In this document: positions 1-7,758 of the stretch, one piece after another
How positions within the stretch are numbered: the stretch's first letter is position 1
Layout: every line of letters begins with the position of its first letter
Assembly: GCF_000013605.1 (NCBI RefSeq)
Contig: NC_007908.1
Span: 620,001-684,000 of the forward strand
DNA: 64,000 nucleotides
Origin: Rhodoferax ferrireducens T118
GTDB taxonomy: Bacteria; Pseudomonadota; Gammaproteobacteria; Burkholderiales; Burkholderiaceae_C
Reading direction: 5' to 3'
Translations under genes and position numbers: made by a program
The notes under the pieces: model-generated
Told to the model about the DNA's origin: nothing
Databases searched by the model: none
What the model saw: the letters and a program-made list of their open reading frames with translations, nothing else

Positions 1-728
1 AGATTGGCAACAAGGCTGACTTCACCCCGGCCGCGATTCATGAGTGCGGCATTGGCACTTTTGTCTGGTCCACCGTTATGGCCTATAACGCCGACAAGCT
101 CAAGACCGCACCCACCACCTGGGCTGACTTCTGGGACGTCAAGAAATTCCCGGGCAAGCGCGCCATGCGCAAGGGCGCCCGCTACAACCTTGAGTTTGCC
201 CTGATGGCTGACGGTGTGGCGGTGCAAGACGTGTACAAGGTGCTGGCGACCAAGGACGGCGCCGAGCGCGCCTTCAAGAAACTGACCGAACTCAAGCCCA
301 ACATTCAGTGGTGGGAAGCCGGTGCCCAGCCGCCGCAATTTCTGGTGGCGGGTGATGTCGTCATGACCACCGCTTACAACGGCCGCATTGACGCCGCCCA
401 GCGCGAAGGCAAGAACCTGCAGATCACCTGGACCGGTGGCATCTATGACCTGGACTATTGGGTGATGCCCAAAGGGGCGTCCAACCGAGAGGCGACCCTG
501 AAATTCATCGCCATGGCCAGCAGTTCGAAAGAGCAGGCGGAATACGCCAAGCTGATCTCCTACGGGCCGACCAACGTCAAGGCGCTGACCATGCTCGACG
601 CCAAGGTACTGGGCAAGTTGCCCACGGCACCGGCCAATGCCAAGACAGCGTTGCAATTCAACGTCGGTTTCTGGGCTGACCAGGGTGAGGCGCTTGAGAA
701 GCGCTTTGCCGCCTGGGCCGCGCAGTAA
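1..728 (+). CDS. Polyamine-type ABC transporter substrate-binding protein (3' part)
   Basis: This is the C-terminal part of a periplasmic extracellular solute-binding protein of the PotD/spermidine-putrescine type. The frame is open from base 3 and the start lies upstream. Visible family features are the WADFWDVKKFPGKRAM segment, typical of PotD-like proteins where the lobe-closing region follows, and the late YWVMPKGASN segment. Two permease genes follow directly, so it is the binding component of an ABC importer; the ATPase gene is not in the window and is probably upstream. The ureohydrolase and gabD downstream suggest a guanidino compound, polyamine or GABA-like substrate, but that is inference. 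Confidence 0.88.
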   Translation, partial: IGNKADFTPAAIHECGIGTFVWSTVMAYNADKLKTAPTTWADFWDVKKFPGKRAMRKGARYNLEFALMADGVAVQDVYKVLATKDGAERAFKKLTELKPNIQWWEAGAQPPQFLVAGDVVMTTAYNGRIDAAQREGKNLQITWTGGIYDLDYWVMPKGASNREATLKFIAMASSSKEQAEYAKLISYGPTNVKALTMLDAKVLGKLPTAPANAKTALQFNVGFWADQGEALEKRFAAWAAQ

Positions 729-749
729 GCCACTGACAGCGAGATCGCC

Positions 750-1991
750 ATGGCCCAATCGATGACCCTGGACCCCGGCAAACTGGTAGGCCAGTTGCGC
801 CGGGCCGAGCGCCGCAAGCGCGCTTTTGCGATCTCGCTGACGCTGCCGCTGCTGCTATTTCTGCTGTTCACCTTCTTGGTGCCAATCGGCGCCTTGTTGG
901 TGCGCGCGGTGGAAAACCCCGAAGTCGCCAATACCTTGGGCCACACGGCCAAGGCCTTGTCAAGCTGGAGCCGCACCGCAGCCCCGCCCGCTGTTGCCTA
1001 CGCGGCCTTGATCGAAGACTTGTCGGCCATCAAGGAGCAATCTGACGCCGGTGCGCTGGCGCGTCGGCTCAACAGCGAAGTCAGCGGCGCCCGCTCCCTG
1101 ATCATGAGCACCTACCGGGCGCTGCCGCTGGCGCCGGGCATGACGCCCGAGCAGGTGCGCACCCAGCTGCTGGCGCTCGATGCGCGCTGGGGCGAGCTCA
1201 GTTATTGGCAGGCGATTGCCAAAAATGCGTCGCGCTGGACGCCTGATTATTTGTTGACCTCGCTGGACCTGAAGCGTGATGTGCAGGGCCACATCACGCA
1301 GGTGGATGCCGACTCCGCTGCGTTTGCCAACATCCTGGTTCGCACCTTCAAGATCAGCGCCATCGTCACCTTGTTTTGCCTGCTGCTGGGGTACCCGCTG
1401 GCCTACTGGCTGTCGATCCTGTCGACACGCAAAGCCAATATGCTGATGATTCTGGTGCTGGTGCCGTTCTGGACCTCGATTCTGGTGCGGGTGGCCGCCT
1501 GGATCGTGCTGCTGCAATCCAATGGGCTGGTGAACCGCTCGCTGATGGGCTTGGGGTTGACCGATGCGCCCTTGCCGCTGCTGTTCAATCGCCTGGGCGT
1601 GATCATCGCCATGGTGCACATCCTGCTGCCGTTCATGATCTTGCCGCTCTACAGTGTGATGAAGTCGGTGCCACCGACTTACCTGCGGGCGGCAGTGTCG
1701 CTGGGCAGCCATCCGCTGGCGGCGTTCTTTCGGGTTTATGTGCCGCAAACCTGGCCCGGTGTGGGGGCCGGTGGTTTGCTGGTGTTTATCCTCAGCATTG
1801 GCTATTACGTGACGCCCGCACTGCTGGGCGGCGCGGGTGACCAGATGCTGAGTTACTACATTGCCCAGTACACCAATGTCAACGTCAACTGGGGCATGGC
1901 GTGTGCGCTGGGGGCCGTGTTGCTCACGGCCACGCTGGTGCTGTATGCCCTGTACCGCCGTGTCGTCAAGTCCGAACTCAGTCTGGGGTAA
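750..1991 (+). CDS. ABC transporter permease, PotB-like, with a large periplasmic insertion
   Basis: Inner-membrane permease of 413 residues in the same operon as the binding protein, 21 bases after its stop. A first membrane segment (about residues 28-52) is followed by a hydrophilic region of about 140 residues, then the usual five-helix permease core from about residue 195, with the cytoplasmic EAA-like loop near LRAAVSLGSHPLAAFFRVYVPQTWPG. Typical PotB/PotH proteins are about 280-320 residues; the extra length is the segment between helix 1 and helix 2. Function is known by family, substrate by inference from neighbours. Confidence 0.88.
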   Translation: MAQSMTLDPGKLVGQLRRAERRKRAFAISLTLPLLLFLLFTFLVPIGALLVRAVENPEVANTLGHTAKALSSWSRTAAPPAVAYAALIEDLSAIKEQSDAGALARRLNSEVSGARSLIMSTYRALPLAPGMTPEQVRTQLLALDARWGELSYWQAIAKNASRWTPDYLLTSLDLKRDVQGHITQVDADSAAFANILVRTFKISAIVTLFCLLLGYPLAYWLSILSTRKANMLMILVLVPFWTSILVRVAAWIVLLQSNGLVNRSLMGLGLTDAPLPLLFNRLGVIIAMVHILLPFMILPLYSVMKSVPPTYLRAAVSLGSHPLAAFFRVYVPQTWPGVGAGGLLVFILSIGYYVTPALLGGAGDQMLSYYIAQYTNVNVNWGMACALGAVLLTATLVLYALYRRVVKSELSLG

Positions 1992-1996
1992 GCCTG

Positions 1997-2911
1997 ATGC
2001 GATTGTTTCCATTGCCTACTGTCTCCGAGCGTCCGGCTGGCGCTGTGCCTTCGGCCCACCCGATCATGCGGGCACTGGCCACCCTGGCCGCATTCGCCCG
2101 CCTGCCCACCTTCCCCGCCTACGCCACGCCGGCTGACAAGGTGGGCTGGTACGCGCTGCGTGTGCTGTGCCTTGGTGTTTTGCTGTTTTTGCTGCTGCCG
2201 ATTCTGGTCATCATGCCGCTGTCGTTCAGTTCCAGCTCGTTTTTGTCTTACCCGATGCCGGGCTGGTCCATGCAGTGGTACGACAATTTGTTCAGCTCCG
2301 ACGAATGGGGCCGGGCCACCCGCAACAGCTTCATCGTCGCGCCTCTGGCCACCTTGCTGGCCACGGTACTGGGCACCCTGGCGGCCGTCGGCCTGGCCCG
2401 CGTCCAGTTCTTTGGCAAGGGTGCGCTGATGAGTCTGCTGATCGCCCCGATGGTGGTGCCGATTGTGGTGGTGGGCGTTAGCACCTATCTGTTTTTCGCC
2501 AAGATTGGCCTGGCTGACACCTACCTCGGCCTGATTCTGGTGCATGCCGCGTTAGGCGCGCCGTTTGTGCTGACGACCGTGCTGGCCACGCTGCAGAACT
2601 TCAACAACAACCTGGTGCGGGCCAGCCAGAGCCTGGGCGCCAATCAAACGCAAACCTTTTTTCGCATCACCTTGCCGATCATTGCGCCGGGCGTCATTTC
2701 AGGTGCCCTGTTTGCCTTTGCCACGTCGTTTGACGAAGTGGTGGTGACCTTGTTTATCGCCGGCCCGACCCAGGTGACGCTGCCGCGCCAGATGTTTACC
2801 GGCATCCGGGAAAACATCACGCCCACCATTGCCGCTGTCGCCACTTTGTTGATTATTTTTACCACCACCCTGATGCTGGGGCTGGAATGGCTGCGCGGCA
2901 GAAGGCGCTGA
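1997..2911 (+). CDS. ABC transporter permease, PotC-like
   Basis: Second permease subunit, 304 residues from the ATG five bases after the preceding stop; a later ATG at 2066 is a possible alternative. Six predicted membrane helices follow a short N-terminal extension, and the EAA-type loop LVRASQSLGANQTQTFFRITLP is present near residue 210. It pairs with the preceding permease to form the membrane channel of the importer. The stop codon is separated by only two bases from the chosen start of the following ureohydrolase, so the genes are very probably cotranscribed. Confidence 0.88.
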   Translation: MRLFPLPTVSERPAGAVPSAHPIMRALATLAAFARLPTFPAYATPADKVGWYALRVLCLGVLLFLLLPILVIMPLSFSSSSFLSYPMPGWSMQWYDNLFSSDEWGRATRNSFIVAPLATLLATVLGTLAAVGLARVQFFGKGALMSLLIAPMVVPIVVVGVSTYLFFAKIGLADTYLGLILVHAALGAPFVLTTVLATLQNFNNNLVRASQSLGANQTQTFFRITLPIIAPGVISGALFAFATSFDEVVVTLFIAGPTQVTLPRQMFTGIRENITPTIAAVATLLIIFTTTLMLGLEWLRGRRR

Positions 2912-2913
2912 AA

Positions 2914-3861
2914 ATGGCGCCGAAAAATCAACCCTTGTCCGGCAACGCCATGCCGCGTTTCGGCGGCATCGCCAGCATGTTGCGCCTGCCTGTTTCCAGC
3001 TCCCCCGAGGGCCTCGATGCAGCCTTTATTGGCGTGCCGCTGGACATCGGCACCTCGCACCGGCCCGGTGCGCGTTTTGGCCCGCGCCAGATTCGCGCCG
3101 AGTCAGCACTGATCCGGCCCTACAACATGGCGACCGGCGCGGCGCCGTTTGACACGCTGCAAGTAGCGGATCTGGGCGATGTGCCGATCAACACCTATTC
3201 GCTGACAAAATCGCTGCCGATCATCACCAATTTTTACCGGACGGTGCTGGAGGCCGGTTGCACACCCCTGACCTTGGGTGGTGACCACACCATTGCCCTG
3301 CCCATCCTGCGCGCCATGGCGGCCAAACATGGCCCGGTCGCGCTGGTGCATGTGGATGCCCATGCCGATGTCAACGAAGAGATGTTTGGCGAGCCGGTGG
3401 CACACGGCACACCGTTTCGCCGGGCGGTTGAAGAAGGTTTGCTGGACTGCCACAAGGTGTTTCAGATTGGCCTGCGCGGCAGCGGCTACGCGTCCGACGA
3501 CTTTGACTGGCCCCGGCAGCAGGGCTTTACGCTGGTGATGGCCCACGAGGTCTGGTACCAGTCACTCGCGCCCCTGATGGCCAATATCCGGGCCCACATT
3601 GGCCAGACCCCGTGTTACCTGAGCTTTGACATCGACGGTATCGATCCGGCGTATGCCGGCGGCACGGGCACGCCGGAGATAGGTGGTTTGACTGTGCCGC
3701 AGGCCCTTGAGATCGTTCGTGGCTGCTCGGGTCTCAACCTGATCGGCTGCGACCTGGTTGAAGTCTCGCCTGCGTATGATGTGAGCGGCAACACCGCCCT
3801 GCTCGGGGCCAACCTGTTGTTCGAGATGCTGTGCGTGCTGCCAGGCGTCCTCAGACGCTAG
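2914..3861 (+). CDS. Ureohydrolase of the agmatinase/guanidinobutyrase family
   Basis: Mn-dependent ureohydrolase of 315 residues that releases urea from a guanidino substrate. The three metal-binding signatures are all present: GGDHT, HVDAHADV and SFDIDGIDP. I chose the ATG at 2914, just after the permease stop; an in-frame ATG at 2887 would overlap the permease by 25 bases. Length and motifs fit agmatinase (SpeB) and guanidinobutyrase (GbuA) equally well. The downstream succinate-semialdehyde dehydrogenase fits guanidinobutyrate to GABA to succinate better than agmatine to putrescine, but substrate specificity cannot be read from the sequence. Confidence 0.9.
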   Translation: MAPKNQPLSGNAMPRFGGIASMLRLPVSSSPEGLDAAFIGVPLDIGTSHRPGARFGPRQIRAESALIRPYNMATGAAPFDTLQVADLGDVPINTYSLTKSLPIITNFYRTVLEAGCTPLTLGGDHTIALPILRAMAAKHGPVALVHVDAHADVNEEMFGEPVAHGTPFRRAVEEGLLDCHKVFQIGLRGSGYASDDFDWPRQQGFTLVMAHEVWYQSLAPLMANIRAHIGQTPCYLSFDIDGIDPAYAGGTGTPEIGGLTVPQALEIVRGCSGLNLIGCDLVEVSPAYDVSGNTALLGANLLFEMLCVLPGVLRR

Positions 3862-3917
3862 CTATTTTGTAGCTGTTGGCGCTTATTCCGTAAGGGCTAG
3901 AGCCTTATTTCTTATAA
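3861..3917 (+). repeat. Interspersed element copy 1
   Basis: Intergenic copy between the ureohydrolase and gabD: TAGCTATTTTGTAGCT at the left, then about 15 bases and AAGGGCTAGAGCCTTATTT at the right. It matches the element found 12 more times in the window. Boundaries are approximate. Confidence 0.8.
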
Positions 3918-3933
3918 ACATACAGGAGTTTTC

Positions 3934-5412
3934 ATGTCAGCTTTGCTTTCACCTCTTTCCCTGCTCAAAGATCCCACTCTTCTGAAAACCGATGCCTTGA
4001 TCAATGGCCAATGGGTCAGCGGCTCAAGTCGTTTCGCTGTCACTGACCCGGCCACTGGCGCGCACCTCGCCGACGTCGCGAACCTGGGACCGGCGGAGGC
4101 TGAAACAGCCATTGCGGCTGCCAACGCCGCCTGGCCGGCCTGGCGCAACAAAACCGCCAAAGAGCGCAGCATCATTTTGCGCAAGTGGTATGACCTGATC
4201 ATGGCGAATCAGGATGACCTGGGGCGCATCATGACCGCCGAAGAAGGCAAGCCGCTGCCCGAGGCCAAAGGCGAAATCGCCTATGGCGCCAGCTTTGTGG
4301 AGTGGTTTGCCGAAGAAGCCAAACGCATCAACGGCGAGACCTTGCCGCAGTTTGACAACAACCGCCGCCTGCTGCTGCTGCGCCAGCCGATTGGCGTCTG
4401 CGCCGCCATCACGCCGTGGAACTTTCCGATGGCCATGATCACACGCAAGGTCTCGCCCGCGCTGGCGGCGGGTTGCCCGGTGGTCATCAAGCCGGCCGAA
4501 TTGACGCCCTTGAGTGCGCTGGCTGTTGCCGAGCTGGCTTTACGCGCCGGTATACCGGCTGGGGTGCTGAACGTCATCACCGCTGACGCCGACAACTCCA
4601 TTGCCGTGGGCAAGGTTTTTTGCGCCAGCGACGTGGTGCGCCACATCAGCTTCACCGGCTCCACCGAAGTGGGTCGCATCCTGCTGGCGCAGTCGGCGCC
4701 CACGGTCAAAAAACTCTCCCTGGAGTTGGGCGGCAACGCACCCTTCATCGTCTTTGACGATGCCGATATTGACAGCGCGGTGGAAGGCGCGTTTGCCAGC
4801 AAGTACCGCAATGCCGGGCAAACCTGCGTCTGCTCCAATCGTTTCTATGTGCAAGAGGGTGTGTATGACGAATTTGTGCAGAAGTTCGCCGCCAAGGTCA
4901 AGACCGCCAAGGTGGGTAACGGCTTTGAGGAAGGCGTCAACCAGGGGCCGCTGATTGAAGAAGCTGCACTGCTCAAGGTCGAGCGCCATGTGCAGGATGC
5001 GTTGCTAAAAGGTGCCCGTTTGCTCACTGGCGGCCACCGCTTGCCGGGCCAGTTTTTCGAGCCTACGGTGATGGCAGACGCCACGGCCGACATGCTGTGC
5101 GCGCGCGAGGAGACCTTTGGCCCGTTTGCGCCGGTGTTCAAGTTCAAAACCGAGCAGGATGCGATTTTTGCTGCCAACAACACCGAATTTGGTTTGGCCA
5201 GTTACTTCTACAGCCGCGACGTGGGCCGCATCTTCCGGGTCAGCGAGGCGCTGGAGTACGGCATGGTCGGCATCAACGTTGGCATTCTGGCCACCGAACA
5301 TGTGCCGTTTGGTGGCGTCAAGCAGTCCGGTCTGGGGCGCGAGGGTTCGCATTTGGGCATCGATGACTATGTGGAGATCAAATACCTCTGCATTGGCGAC
5401 ATCCTCAAATAA
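3934..5412 (+). CDS. gabD: NAD(P)-dependent succinate-semialdehyde dehydrogenase
   Basis: Aldehyde dehydrogenase of 492 residues, the normal GabD length, oxidising succinate semialdehyde to succinate. Visible motifs are the cofactor segment FTGSTEVGR, the catalytic glutamate in LELGGNAPF and the catalytic cysteine in NAGQTCVCSNR. The RBS AGGAG lies about eight bases before the ATG. It follows the ureohydrolase on the same strand after a short intergenic repeat and would take the carbon from GABA into the TCA cycle; no GABA aminotransferase is visible in the window. Confidence 0.93.
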   Translation: MSALLSPLSLLKDPTLLKTDALINGQWVSGSSRFAVTDPATGAHLADVANLGPAEAETAIAAANAAWPAWRNKTAKERSIILRKWYDLIMANQDDLGRIMTAEEGKPLPEAKGEIAYGASFVEWFAEEAKRINGETLPQFDNNRRLLLLRQPIGVCAAITPWNFPMAMITRKVSPALAAGCPVVIKPAELTPLSALAVAELALRAGIPAGVLNVITADADNSIAVGKVFCASDVVRHISFTGSTEVGRILLAQSAPTVKKLSLELGGNAPFIVFDDADIDSAVEGAFASKYRNAGQTCVCSNRFYVQEGVYDEFVQKFAAKVKTAKVGNGFEEGVNQGPLIEEAALLKVERHVQDALLKGARLLTGGHRLPGQFFEPTVMADATADMLCAREETFGPFAPVFKFKTEQDAIFAANNTEFGLASYFYSRDVGRIFRVSEALEYGMVGINVGILATEHVPFGGVKQSGLGREGSHLGIDDYVEIKYLCIGDILK

Positions 5413-5490
5413 GCCGCGCTGCTGACCGGGGTACTGAGCGGCCTGATGCGACCGGCTCTGACAGCCGTCAACGCGGCTGCACGTGAACGC

Positions 5491-6156
5491 TCATCCCGCC
5501 AGCTTGACCATGCCGGCCACCAATGCAGTACAGCCTAAAAATAGGGCGAGAGCCCATGTACGGGACCCGAGGTCATCCCTCGAACTCATGACGGCGCTGT
5601 CTGTTTCCTTGTCCCCCAGTAGCATGGGCAGCACAAGATTTTGGCGCTTCTTGAGGTGGTAAAAAAAGATGGCGCTGAGGTGCAGCACCACCAAACCGAT
5701 GAGAACCCATCTGCCAATAGCCGCATGGTAAAAAGTGGCGAAACTCACGACCGCGTTGGAGACAAATTGGCTTAAGGGGCCGGCGTTTGCAATTTCGTCG
5801 TCGCTGACCAACCCGGTCATGACCTGAAGCAGAAGAAAACCCAGCATGGCAAACACCGAGCCAGAGCCCAGCGGGTTGTGTCCAACGGTGTGCTCTGGCA
5901 GGCCGCGACCTTTGACGTAGGCCAGGATGGCGGCGGGTGCATAGATGAAAGAGGTAAAACGTGACCATCTTCCTCCCACCAGACCCCAAATGATGCGGAA
6001 CAACAGCAGACTGAGCACCGCGTAACCCGATCTGAAATGCCAGGCCATTGCATCGCCGCCAATCTGAGCGCTTGTGATCAAGCCCATAAAGCAGACGACC
6101 AATCCCCAATGGAAGCACCGGGTTGGCAAATCCCATACCCTGACTTTGTGCGACAT
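5491..6156 (-). CDS. Cytochrome b561-like membrane protein
   Basis: Integral membrane b-type cytochrome of 221 residues with four to five hydrophobic helices. It begins VWDLPTRCFHWGL, the usual N-terminal haem-ligand histidine context, and carries further conserved histidines near GLPEHTVGHNPLG, FYHAAIGRW and LVVLHLSAIFF. The ATG at 6156 has AAGGGG just upstream; a TTG 15 bases earlier is also open. It is divergent from a cytochrome c' gene, and proteins of this type often sit beside c' genes, suggesting electron transfer between quinol and a periplasmic c-type cytochrome. Confidence 0.87.
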   Translation of the reverse strand: MSHKVRVWDLPTRCFHWGLVVCFMGLITSAQIGGDAMAWHFRSGYAVLSLLLFRIIWGLVGGRWSRFTSFIYAPAAILAYVKGRGLPEHTVGHNPLGSGSVFAMLGFLLLQVMTGLVSDDEIANAGPLSQFVSNAVVSFATFYHAAIGRWVLIGLVVLHLSAIFFYHLKKRQNLVLPMLLGDKETDSAVMSSRDDLGSRTWALALFLGCTALVAGMVKLAG

Positions 6157-6353
6157 GGGTGGCCCCTTCAATGTTGATCAAAACTTGCAGTCATTTTGCC
6201 GGAAACTGAACAAGCTTTTCTTCGAGCAATCGGCGATAAAAACTGCGCGCGCCCGCCGGTCTTTTCTGGCCCGGTGGTATTAGCAGGATTTTTTGATCAC
6301 CATTACACTGATCGACCCGAATAAGCCATAACCATCCCGAGGAAGAAATCGCC

Positions 6354-6806
6354 ATGAAAAGTAGCACCCTGTTTGTTCTCGCTGCAACCGTCGTCGCCTT
6401 CAGCGCACCAGCCTGCGCCCAGTTCGCCAAACCGGAAGATGCCGTTAAATACCGCAAAAATGCCTTGTTTGTCATGCAGCAGAACTTCGGCCGTTTGGGC
6501 GCCATGGCAACGGGTAAAGCGCCGTTTGATGCCAAAGCTGCCGCTGACAGTGCGGCGGTCGCCGAGTTCATGTCCAAGCTTCCCTGGGGCGCCTTTGGTG
6601 AGGGGACCGACAAGGGTGAAACCCGGGCCAAAGCAGAGATTTGGAAGGAGCCCGCCAAATTCAAGGAATACGCCGACAAGATGCAGGCTGAAATGACCAA
6701 ACTTGCCGCCGCTGCGAAAACCGGCAGCCTGGATAACATCAAGACGGCGGTGTCTGCCACGGGCGGCACTTGTAAGACTTGCCACGACGCTTATCGAAAA
6801 GACTGA
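6354..6806 (+). CDS. Cytochrome c'
   Basis: Periplasmic class II cytochrome c of 150 residues. It has an N-terminal signal peptide ending about residue 22 (ACAQ), a four-helix body, and the haem-attachment motif CKTCH at residues 140-144 near the C-terminus, which is diagnostic of cytochrome c'. Family members bind NO and have been linked to nitrosative stress protection. It is transcribed away from the b561-like gene across a 197-base intergenic region that must hold both promoters. RBS GAGGAAG lies before the ATG. Confidence 0.93.
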   Translation: MKSSTLFVLAATVVAFSAPACAQFAKPEDAVKYRKNALFVMQQNFGRLGAMATGKAPFDAKAAADSAAVAEFMSKLPWGAFGEGTDKGETRAKAEIWKEPAKFKEYADKMQAEMTKLAAAAKTGSLDNIKTAVSATGGTCKTCHDAYRKD

Positions 6807-7073
6807 CGCTGCAAATTGGTCTTTGGACCCTGCCACAGACCAGCGACCCGGCGTCCTCAGGTCCTTGACTGTGACGGGGCGCAAGAAAACCCCGGGCGCA
6901 GGGCTGACAGAAATACAGCTTGTTCAGGTCACTCCGGGCACTATTTGGGTGGGCCCGATGGCACCCCACGCCGATTGTCCGCCTGCAAAAAGTCATAATC
7001 AGTCCATCTCAGGGTTTCTGGACCGGGCGTGGCCTGTATTGCAGTGCGTGGCCGGTCTTGCTAAGTTAAATAA
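6807..7073. other. Intergenic region without a recognised gene
   Basis: 267 bases between cytochrome c' and the PTS EIIA gene. I see no convincing coding frame or terminator with a T-run. It must contain the promoter of the PTS operon, but I cannot place one with confidence; no clear Shine-Dalgarno precedes the EIIA ATG. Confidence 0.5.
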
Positions 7074-7520
7074 ATGAACAACGGCATTCTTATCATTGCT
7101 CATGCGCCACTGGCCAGTGCGTTGCGCCAGTGCGTGCTGCATGTATTCCCGGATGCCGAGGCGGCCGTCGCGACGTTTGACGTGCAGCCCAATACGCCAC
7201 CCGAAGAAACGCTGGCGGGTGCCAGGCAGGCCCTGGCCTTGCTGAATGTGCCGCAGACACTGGTGTTGGCCGACGTGTTTGGGGCCACCCCCTGTAACGT
7301 GGCGCAAAGGCTGGTCGATGGCGTGAACTCAAAATTAGTTGCCGGGGTCAACCTGCCGATGCTGCTGCGCACCGTCACCTACCGCGGTGAAACCCTGGAT
7401 GCCATGGTGGCGCGGGCTCTGGCGGGTGGCACGCAGGGCGTCATGCCGGTGGCGACGACGGCGCCGCAGAATCAATTGAGGAAAAAAAGTGATCAAAGCA
7501 AGCACGACCATCAGCAATAA
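7074..7520 (+). CDS. PTS EIIA component, mannose family
   Basis: EIIA-Man-type phosphocarrier of 148 residues. The phosphorylatable histidine is His10 in GILIIAHAPLA, and LADVFGATPCNVAQ is the conserved second motif. No EIIB or EIIC gene is adjacent; only HPr and enzyme I follow. This arrangement (EIIA-Man, HPr, EI) is common in betaproteobacteria and is thought to be regulatory rather than sugar-transporting. The 3' end overlaps ptsH by 32 bases, implying coupled translation. There is no obvious Shine-Dalgarno. Confidence 0.9.
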   Translation: MNNGILIIAHAPLASALRQCVLHVFPDAEAAVATFDVQPNTPPEETLAGARQALALLNVPQTLVLADVFGATPCNVAQRLVDGVNSKLVAGVNLPMLLRTVTYRGETLDAMVARALAGGTQGVMPVATTAPQNQLRKKSDQSKHDHQQ

Positions 7521-7758
7521 ACTGGGCCTGCATGCGCGGGCCTCAGCCAAACTCACCAAGCTGGCGGGCGGTTACCCATGCGAAGTCTGGATTGCCAAGG
7601 GAGAGCGGCGCGTGAACGCCAAGAGCATCATGGGCGTCATGATGCTGGCGGCAGGCAATGGCAGCACGGTGGAAATTGATGCCAGCGGTGAGCGCGAACA
7701 AGAGGCCCTGGATGCCTTGCTGGCGCTGATTGCCGATAAATTTGGAGAAGGTGAGTGA
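7489..7758 (+). CDS. ptsH: Phosphocarrier protein HPr
   Basis: HPr of 89 residues starting with GTG inside the end of the EIIA gene and preceded by GAGG. His15 in LGLHARAS is the site phosphorylated by enzyme I. Ser46 lies in NAKSIMG, the position phosphorylated by HPr kinase in organisms that have it. The stop overlaps the GTG start of ptsI (GTGA), so the two are translationally coupled. Confidence 0.95.
   Translation: MIKASTTISNKLGLHARASAKLTKLAGGYPCEVWIAKGERRVNAKSIMGVMMLAAGNGSTVEIDASGEREQEALDALLALIADKFGEGE

Noticed and set aside
5413..5490. Inverted repeat CAGCCG/CGGCTG between gabD and the cytochrome b561-like gene
   Set aside because: A weak stem with no T-run on either side. It may be a bidirectional terminator but cannot be supported.
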